A DNA stretch of 64,000 bases. It comes from Calditrichota bacterium. GTDB taxonomy: Bacteria > Calditrichota > Calditrichia > Calditrichales > Calditrichaceae. The notes beneath the pieces are model-generated. The model did not search any database, was not told the origin of the DNA, and worked only from the letters and a program-made list of their open reading frames with translations. Of this stretch, positions 59,277 to 64,000 are shown in pieces (position 1 is the stretch's first letter; each line of letters begins with the position of its first letter). The stretch covers positions 31,109-95,108 of the forward strand of contig JAJRSO010000019.1 of the NCBI GenBank assembly GCA_024278755.1, written 5' to 3'. A program made the translations under genes and the position numbers.

Positions 59277-61988
59277 CTATCGAAGTAAAATCATTTTTTT
59301 TCGCGCAGTATGTTCCCCGGCCTGTAATTGATAAATATAAATCCCCGAAGCCACCAGCGCGCCACGGTTGTTTTTTCCATTCCACCGTACGGTGTGTTCA
59401 CCGGCTGTCTGGGGTTTCTGTATCAGTGTAATTATTTTTCGTCCCAATAGATCAAATACCGTTACCTTTACCGAACCGGCTGCCGACAGGCGGTAGCGAA
59501 TCGTCGTACTCGGATTAAACGGATTCGGATAATTATGATAAAGCTTGAATTCTTTTGCCACAGAGGGATTTGGCGCTTCACCAATTCCAACCAGCACATC
59601 TGTTTGGGCGTCGTCGATATACAAGGCACCTTCTCTTTCTGCGCCGGCAAGCTGGCGAACACCAACAGCCTGAAAAAACACTTCCCCATTACCGCCGATT
59701 TGGCTTAATGGAAAACGCACCAGTTTCCAGCCGTACCAGTTAAGGGGATCGGCAACAACGGACGCCTGTAAACTATCGCCGTGATCAAACCATAGTTCCA
59801 GAGTATTTCCGCTTACATCACCAAACACCCACAGACCGAATTCACTCGCAGAATCAGACCCCAATGAGGGGCGATTTATATTTTTAATCCGGCAATATCC
59901 GAGACTATCGTCACGAAACGCATACTTTAAAAGACCGGAATAATAGCCGTTACGTTTATAAACACCCGAACGGTAGAACGTTGTTTTGGCAGAATCGATT
60001 CCTATCGTATACGTGTCTTTCAACGGACCCAGCCAATTTCCTGCTTCTTCGAAAGGATTGATAACCGTACCGGAAGCATATTTATTCTTGCCGGTTTTAA
60101 AATCAACCCGCAACGTGTCTTTATAAATAAAACCTTCCTGTGAAGCAAATTCGGGATAAAGAAAAACCGTATACGAGGTGTTTGTGTTTAAATCTTTTTT
60201 CGGTTTAAACACAATGTTTGTATGATCATCGAATTGCTCGAAGCGTAAATTTGTAAAAGGAACGGATTCTCCCGTCTCATTACTGAGTTTTAAATTATCT
60301 GCTGAAAAGGTGGATGCATCCAGCTGATAGTCAAAACGAAGGCTAAAAGACATCGTTATTTCGATTCCCGTTTGGTTGTTTTCTGGAAAGGTACGGCCGG
60401 CTTTCATCCAGTTAAACTTACGGGTTTTTAAGGTGAATTTAAATGTATCCTGTAAACTAACCGAATACCTGTTTTCGATTTGCGGAAACACCAAAACGGT
60501 ATAAATCCGGTCGTTTTTCAGTAATTCATCCGGCGTAAAAATTAGTTTGGTGTTATTGGCCTGCCATTCCAGCGTACCGTCCACAGCGGGTTCTATACGA
60601 AAGGCTTCGGCACCCTGTTCCGCTTTCATCCATTGGCTAAACGTAATTTCCATATGGGTGTTAGTAAAAACGCTGTCTTCCGCCGGAAAGTAGGAGACAA
60701 TTTGCGGATAGTCGTGCGAATCGGCCGTTGTAAAATGTAGCATAAACTCGTTTTGGAGATAGGCGCCGGAACTGCTTTGAACAGAATCGGCAATCTGTAC
60801 GAGATACTCCGTATGTTCGGCAAACGCCGTATCCGGGCTAAAGACAAGTTCTCGGTTCGCTTCCCGCCATGAAACAGAACCGCTTCGATACGGTAAAATG
60901 GAAAGTGTGTTTTCCACCGAAGTGGTATTCATAGGGCGGCTAAATTCGATGGAAAAGCTATCGTACGTACTGAAATCAGCGCTGCTGTCTTCCGGAGAAT
61001 ACGAGCGCACAAACGGCGCTTTGTCCGGATCGGCCGTTAAAAAGGCGTCGGCAAAAACGGTTTTATTAGCTTGCACCGTAACCGAAACCGTATCGGTTTG
61101 GTAGTCTCCGGCGTCAAACACCACCCGGTAATCGCCGGGCTGAAGCGAATCGAATATAAAAAACCCGTTATTATTGCCGTCCGTGCGATAGGTTTGGCCT
61201 GTAGGTAGAAGGGTAATATCCGCATAGTTTACCGGTTTTTTTCTGTCATTTGGTAAACCGGTGTTATAGGTGTATGATACATTTTTGTTTTTATCCCGGG
61301 TTAGCCCGGCAATTACGCCGTAGGATGAAGGCTGCAAATTAAAATAATCAACAAACGCACGTACAATGGCCGTTGCTTCATGTTTACGATATTCCATGCT
61401 CTGCAAGCGCCAGGATTCCGGCACGTAATCATGGAATGAACCTTCCGAAAGAGTACCGGGCATATCCAAATAATTTAATACTCCCAGGTGATAACCGAGG
61501 TGTGAATAGTCGCCCCATACCCGGGCAGATGTTGTACGATTGGCCTTATGAATTTCCGGAGACATGATCTGACTCATTTGAACCGCTTCCTGGGTTTCCG
61601 GAATTCCATTTGTTTCTTTATAAATCAATACCGTGTAGTTGGATGATTCGTTAAACGCATTGCTGTGAATGGAGTGAAAATAGTCCACAGTATTGGCATT
61701 GGCCTCGGCGTCTATTTCGGAAAGGCTGCGATCGTCGGCATCCCTGTTTTGGGTACGGCTGATATAAACCGTAGCGCCAAGGTTTTTAAGAATTTCCCGA
61801 ACACGCAGTCCCTTTGTCAGATTTCCTTCCGATTCCCAAAAACCGGTGGCGGGAATATAGCGGTCGTTTGCCGGATCGTGCCCGCCGTGGCCCGGATTAA
61901 TATAAATTTTAATTCCACTAAAATCCTGGGACAAAAGAGCCCCGAGCATTAAGAAGAACAATACATATGTTTTTGCAAATAGCTTCAT
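59277..61988 (-). CDS. Secreted N-acetylmuramoyl-L-alanine amidase with SbsA-like Ig repeats and type IX tail
   Basis: 903 residues. Signal peptide about 1-20. An amidase_3 domain (about 25-245) carries the zinc motifs INPGHGGHDPAN, FHSIHSNAF and the catalytic-type Glu in LSEGSFHD. A short Ig-like repeat of carboxypeptidase-regulatory type follows (GVIAGLTRD...LQPGDYRVVFDAGDYQ, about 250-335). Three SbsA-type Ig-like (Big_5) domains come next (SPEDSSADFSTYDSFSIEFSRPMN and its relatives, about 345-660), then a carbohydrate-binding-like domain. The type IX tail is KLYHNYPNPFNPSTT...KKMILLR. It starts three bases after the TolB-like gene ends. Confidence 0.88.
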   Translation of the reverse strand: MKLFAKTYVLFFLMLGALLSQDFSGIKIYINPGHGGHDPANDRYIPATGFWESEGNLTKGLRVREILKNLGATVYISRTQNRDADDRSLSEIDAEANANTVDYFHSIHSNAFNESSNYTVLIYKETNGIPETQEAVQMSQIMSPEIHKANRTTSARVWGDYSHLGYHLGVLNYLDMPGTLSEGSFHDYVPESWRLQSMEYRKHEATAIVRAFVDYFNLQPSSYGVIAGLTRDKNKNVSYTYNTGLPNDRKKPVNYADITLLPTGQTYRTDGNNNGFFIFDSLQPGDYRVVFDAGDYQTDTVSVTVQANKTVFADAFLTADPDKAPFVRSYSPEDSSADFSTYDSFSIEFSRPMNTTSVENTLSILPYRSGSVSWREANRELVFSPDTAFAEHTEYLVQIADSVQSSSGAYLQNEFMLHFTTADSHDYPQIVSYFPAEDSVFTNTHMEITFSQWMKAEQGAEAFRIEPAVDGTLEWQANNTKLIFTPDELLKNDRIYTVLVFPQIENRYSVSLQDTFKFTLKTRKFNWMKAGRTFPENNQTGIEITMSFSLRFDYQLDASTFSADNLKLSNETGESVPFTNLRFEQFDDHTNIVFKPKKDLNTNTSYTVFLYPEFASQEGFIYKDTLRVDFKTGKNKYASGTVINPFEEAGNWLGPLKDTYTIGIDSAKTTFYRSGVYKRNGYYSGLLKYAFRDDSLGYCRIKNINRPSLGSDSASEFGLWVFGDVSGNTLELWFDHGDSLQASVVADPLNWYGWKLVRFPLSQIGGNGEVFFQAVGVRQLAGAEREGALYIDDAQTDVLVGIGEAPNPSVAKEFKLYHNYPNPFNPSTTIRYRLSAAGSVKVTVFDLLGRKIITLIQKPQTAGEHTVRWNGKNNRGALVASGIYIYQLQAGEHTARKKMILLR

Positions 61989-61991
61989 TCT

Positions 61992-62927
61992 TTATTTCCA
62001 TTCCAGGCGCATTAAATAAATCTGTCCTTTTTCCGTATTGTACACAATTGTATTTATATCGTTTCCCCAGCGCGGGTAAAGTTCGATTTGGTTATGGGTT
62101 TCGGTAAGCTGAATATCAGTGCTGCCGTTTGCCTTGATTACATGAATTTCGGAGGCAATGATTTTTTGCCCGTCGTCTCTATCGGCCATATAAACGATAT
62201 ATTTACCGTCCGGAGACCAATGCGGCGCATTGATATTTCCCAGGGAGGAAATAATATTTCCTTCCAGGTCCGAAACATAGCAGCCGTCGCCTAATTTTTT
62301 AAACAGTAACCGCCGACCCGACGGAGAGAGCTCCGGCCAGATATAACTGCCGGAACCGCGCGGTTCTAAAACACGCTTTTGTCCATTTACAAAGAGAGCA
62401 ATTTTTTGATCTTCAATAAAAACAGCCGGCCTTACCTGCGGCTCTTGTTTATTCTTACCCGTCGAAACAGGGGCGTCTGTTTTTAATTCGGAATTAAGCG
62501 TATAAACAATGTTTCCGTCCTTAAGCTGTTTTGGTACGGAGAGTAAACGCCTGTCTTTTTCCAAAATGGTTTTTTCTCTTGTTTGCGAATCGAACTTTAC
62601 GATTGAGTAAAAACGGCGTCCGTTTTTAACGGTATAGGTTCGGCAGAGCACTTCGTTGCCGTCGGCGTTAATCGCCGGTTCATATCCCGCGCCAAAATCA
62701 TCATTAACCGGAAACAGTTTTTTTTCATCCAAATGATAATAATAGAGTCCCCGGTATCCGGGTGTGGTGAAAAATACTCTTGTTCCGCTTTTATCCATTT
62801 GCGGGCAGCAAAACATGCCGTCGGCCGGGCCGGTTAGCATCTCTTCCGACACAACCCGTACATTCTGCGCTATTGCGGTTAGAAATGATATAAACAGCAT
62901 CAGTAAAAACAACATTGCTTTTTTCAT
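61992..62927 (-). CDS. TolB-like / PD40 beta-propeller protein
   Basis: 311 residues with a signal peptide (about 1-20). PD40-type blades are visible, including QMDKSGTRVFFTTPGY, PAINADGNEVLCRTYTV, PELSPSGRRLLFKKLGD, APHWSPDGKYIVYMADRD and YPRWGNDINTIVYNTEKG. Probably a periplasmic six-bladed propeller acting as a binding platform. It has no enzymatic motif. It is cotranscribed with the amidase three bases later, so it may help a surface or peptidoglycan process. The ligand is unknown. Confidence 0.82.
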   Translation of the reverse strand: MKKAMLFLLMLFISFLTAIAQNVRVVSEEMLTGPADGMFCCPQMDKSGTRVFFTTPGYRGLYYYHLDEKKLFPVNDDFGAGYEPAINADGNEVLCRTYTVKNGRRFYSIVKFDSQTREKTILEKDRRLLSVPKQLKDGNIVYTLNSELKTDAPVSTGKNKQEPQVRPAVFIEDQKIALFVNGQKRVLEPRGSGSYIWPELSPSGRRLLFKKLGDGCYVSDLEGNIISSLGNINAPHWSPDGKYIVYMADRDDGQKIIASEIHVIKANGSTDIQLTETHNQIELYPRWGNDINTIVYNTEKGQIYLMRLEWK

Positions 62928-62950
62928 CTTTCCTCAGTTCTCTCTTTTAA

Positions 62951-63077
62951 AACGGTTTGGCTATGCGTAGTTTGGGATTTTGAAACGATTAATTTTCAAT
63001 TTACTACTAATTTTGTTTAATGCTATAAACTTCAATATTAGTACGTTACCCAAATTACGTATAGCCTTTGTTAGCGT
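62951..63077. repeat. attC-like imperfect inverted repeat
   Basis: Arms GGCTATGCGTAGTTTGGG (62959-62976) and CCCAAATTACGTATAGCC (63049-63066) pair with two mismatches around an AT-rich centre. Outside the arms are TTTGTTAGCG and AACGG-type ends similar in position to integron core sites. The TAA stop of the hydrolase ORF lies in the core-like sequence (63071-63073). No integrase or second cassette is seen. It could also be a Bacteroidetes-type dispersed intergenic hairpin. Confidence 0.5.
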
Positions 63078-64000
63078 TTCGTTATTTCTTTTTCAATCCA
63101 TTTATCTACGAAATCCGTATAATTTTCAATTAATCTCGGAAAATCAAATTCTCTATCAATCGCTGGATTAAATGTCTTTTTTAGATGATGATTTGCGTAT
63201 GGAAAAACCATTACTTCGATATTTTCGTTTTTCAGACTATCCAGTAGCAATTCATTCCTTTTAGTATTTATTAAAGCATCTCTTTCTCCAGATAAAACAA
63301 CCGTTGGGATATTCAGATTTTTCCAATAAAAATAAAAATTTTCAGTTCTACCTTTCCAATAGAAACCATTAAATTCACTTTCATTAATATTTATTCTGTC
63401 GTGTAATCCGGTTTGATTCATAAAGGGATATTTTTGTGCATTTTGAAGAATGAACTTTTCAACGGACTTATAATCATTCCCATTTCTAATCATTTTTTCA
63501 ACTTTCCTATGACTTTCAGCAACAATATGTCCGTTTGATTTTGAATTCCCTGAATTCACAACTCTTAAACTATCCGAATATGCTGCGGCTTCTGTTACAC
63601 TTACAACTTCTGGTGATTTAGCAATGATAAATGATGGAATACTTGTCTTTGTAATAATTTTTGGCAGTAACATTGCCCCTTGACTATAACCCCAAAGTCC
63701 TATTTTACTTTTGTCAACACTTTCTCTTTTATTTAGTATTTCTAAACAAGCAATAGCATCTTCTATTAAATCATCATAATTTGAAGTATAATAATCTCCC
63801 GTTGATTTTCCATTTCCCCTTTTATCAAAAATTAGAACTTCAAATCCCCTTTTCGCAAAAAAATCAGCATCAAATACATAATCACTTTTAAGATTTGTTG
63901 AAGACCCGTGTAATAACACTAATGCAGGAAATTTTCCTTTTTCTTTCTGTTTATAAAAATCTGCTGAAAGAACAACATTATTACTTTTTATTGACAAAGT
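63071..64000 (-). CDS. Alpha/beta hydrolase, 5' end cut by window edge
   Basis: Serine hydrolase of the alpha/beta fold (dienelactone hydrolase/BAAT-like), at least 308 residues. Visible: oxyanion-region ALVLLHGSSTN, strand FEVLIFDKRGNGKSTG, nucleophile elbow GLWGYSQGA (Ser), acid in VVLSGERDALI (Asp) and base in YANHHLKKT (His). The TTG at 63997 is only the first possible start in the window; the gene probably begins outside it. The region is visibly richer in A/T (AAA, AAT, TTA codons) than all neighbours, and its stop lies inside an attC-like hairpin. Both suggest acquisition by transfer. The natural substrate is unknown. Confidence 0.8.
   Translation of the reverse strand, partial: TLSIKSNNVVLSADFYKQKEKGKFPALVLLHGSSTNLKSDYVFDADFFAKRGFEVLIFDKRGNGKSTGDYYTSNYDDLIEDAIACLEILNKRESVDKSKIGLWGYSQGAMLLPKIITKTSIPSFIIAKSPEVVSVTEAAAYSDSLRVVNSGNSKSNGHIVAESHRKVEKMIRNGNDYKSVEKFILQNAQKYPFMNQTGLHDRININESEFNGFYWKGRTENFYFYWKNLNIPTVVLSGERDALINTKRNELLLDSLKNENIEVMVFPYANHHLKKTFNPAIDREFDFPRLIENYTDFVDKWIEKEITKR

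Noticed and set aside
1..64000. TAA reassigned to an amino acid throughout the genome
   Set aside because: TAA is the ordinary stop at the correct end of many intact genes, for example hflK, hflC, bcp and ferritin, so any recoding would have to be site-specific.
1..64000. tRNA, rRNA, CRISPR or prophage
   Set aside because: Read through the intergenic gaps on both strands without finding TPsiC-type arms, rRNA signatures, regularly spaced repeats or phage genes. A tRNAscan or Rfam search would be decisive, and I could not run one.

Overview
This is a bacterial chromosome segment with no rRNA, tRNA, CRISPR array or phage that I can see. The organism is Gram-negative. It carries outer-membrane beta-barrels, a TonB-ExbB-ExbD motor, lipoproteins, and three large secreted proteins with modular architecture. 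Two of those end in a type IX-secretion-like sorting tail with the core YPNPFNPSTTIRY. That tail, pyruvate:ferredoxin oxidoreductase, a TetR-type FadR beta-oxidation operon and medium GC fit the Calditrichota / KSB1 / Ignavibacteria part of the FCB group. Calditrichota is my best guess, as inference rather than proof.

Layout. 1-10.5 kb: a zinc-ribbon membrane protein, a BCP peroxiredoxin, hflK-hflC, ferritin, proline dehydrogenase, an RsmF-type rRNA m5C methyltransferase with a helical partner, a secreted three-repeat protein, and a thiamine-binding protein. Two copies of a MITE-like element (997-1110 and 10021-10146) lie in opposite orientation. 11-15 kb: a large metalloprotease/propeller/barrel protein broken at a G9 tract and a membrane protein broken at an A7 tract. 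15-20 kb: M16 protease, SfsA, TrmJ-like methylase. 20.3-27.3 kb: a tightly packed eight-gene plus-strand unit (tonB-exbB-exbD-hom-FAH-mazG-histidine kinase-NtrC regulator). It is followed by a convincing sigma-54 promoter driving a small protein and a degenerate receiver. 28.3-37.5 kb: a minus-strand operon of five cell-surface genes (lamin-tail/OB secreted protein, PorV-like barrel, helix-hairpin-helix barrel, FadL/PorV-like barrel, 5'-nucleotidase-like protein). I read it as a candidate extracellular DNA/nucleotide scavenging or DNA-handling system. 37.7-43.9 kb: serine hydrolase, then an archaeal-type GatD-GatE Glu-tRNA(Gln) amidotransferase coupled to a DUF1028 Ntn-hydrolase and a class I glutamine amidotransferase. 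43.9-51.2 kb: nifJ, a class I aminotransferase, CYTH and TerB-domain proteins. 51.4-59.1 kb: a complete fatty-acid beta-oxidation operon (fadR-fadA-fadB-acyl-CoA dehydrogenase-etfB-etfA) headed by a palindromic FadR operator. 59.3-62.9 kb: a secreted cell-wall amidase with a type IX tail and a TolB-like propeller. 63-64 kb: a clearly AT-richer alpha/beta hydrolase whose stop codon sits in an attC-like hairpin, suggesting a mobile cassette.

The most unusual window-wide feature is that five genes are interrupted while their reading frames continue with conserved sequence. Three have an in-frame TAA (5'-nucleotidase-like, PorV-like, FadA thiolase) and two have single-base shifts in homopolymers (G9, A7). 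TAA is also the ordinary stop of intact genes here, so general reassignment is excluded. Decay, phase variation, recoding and assembly error remain open.
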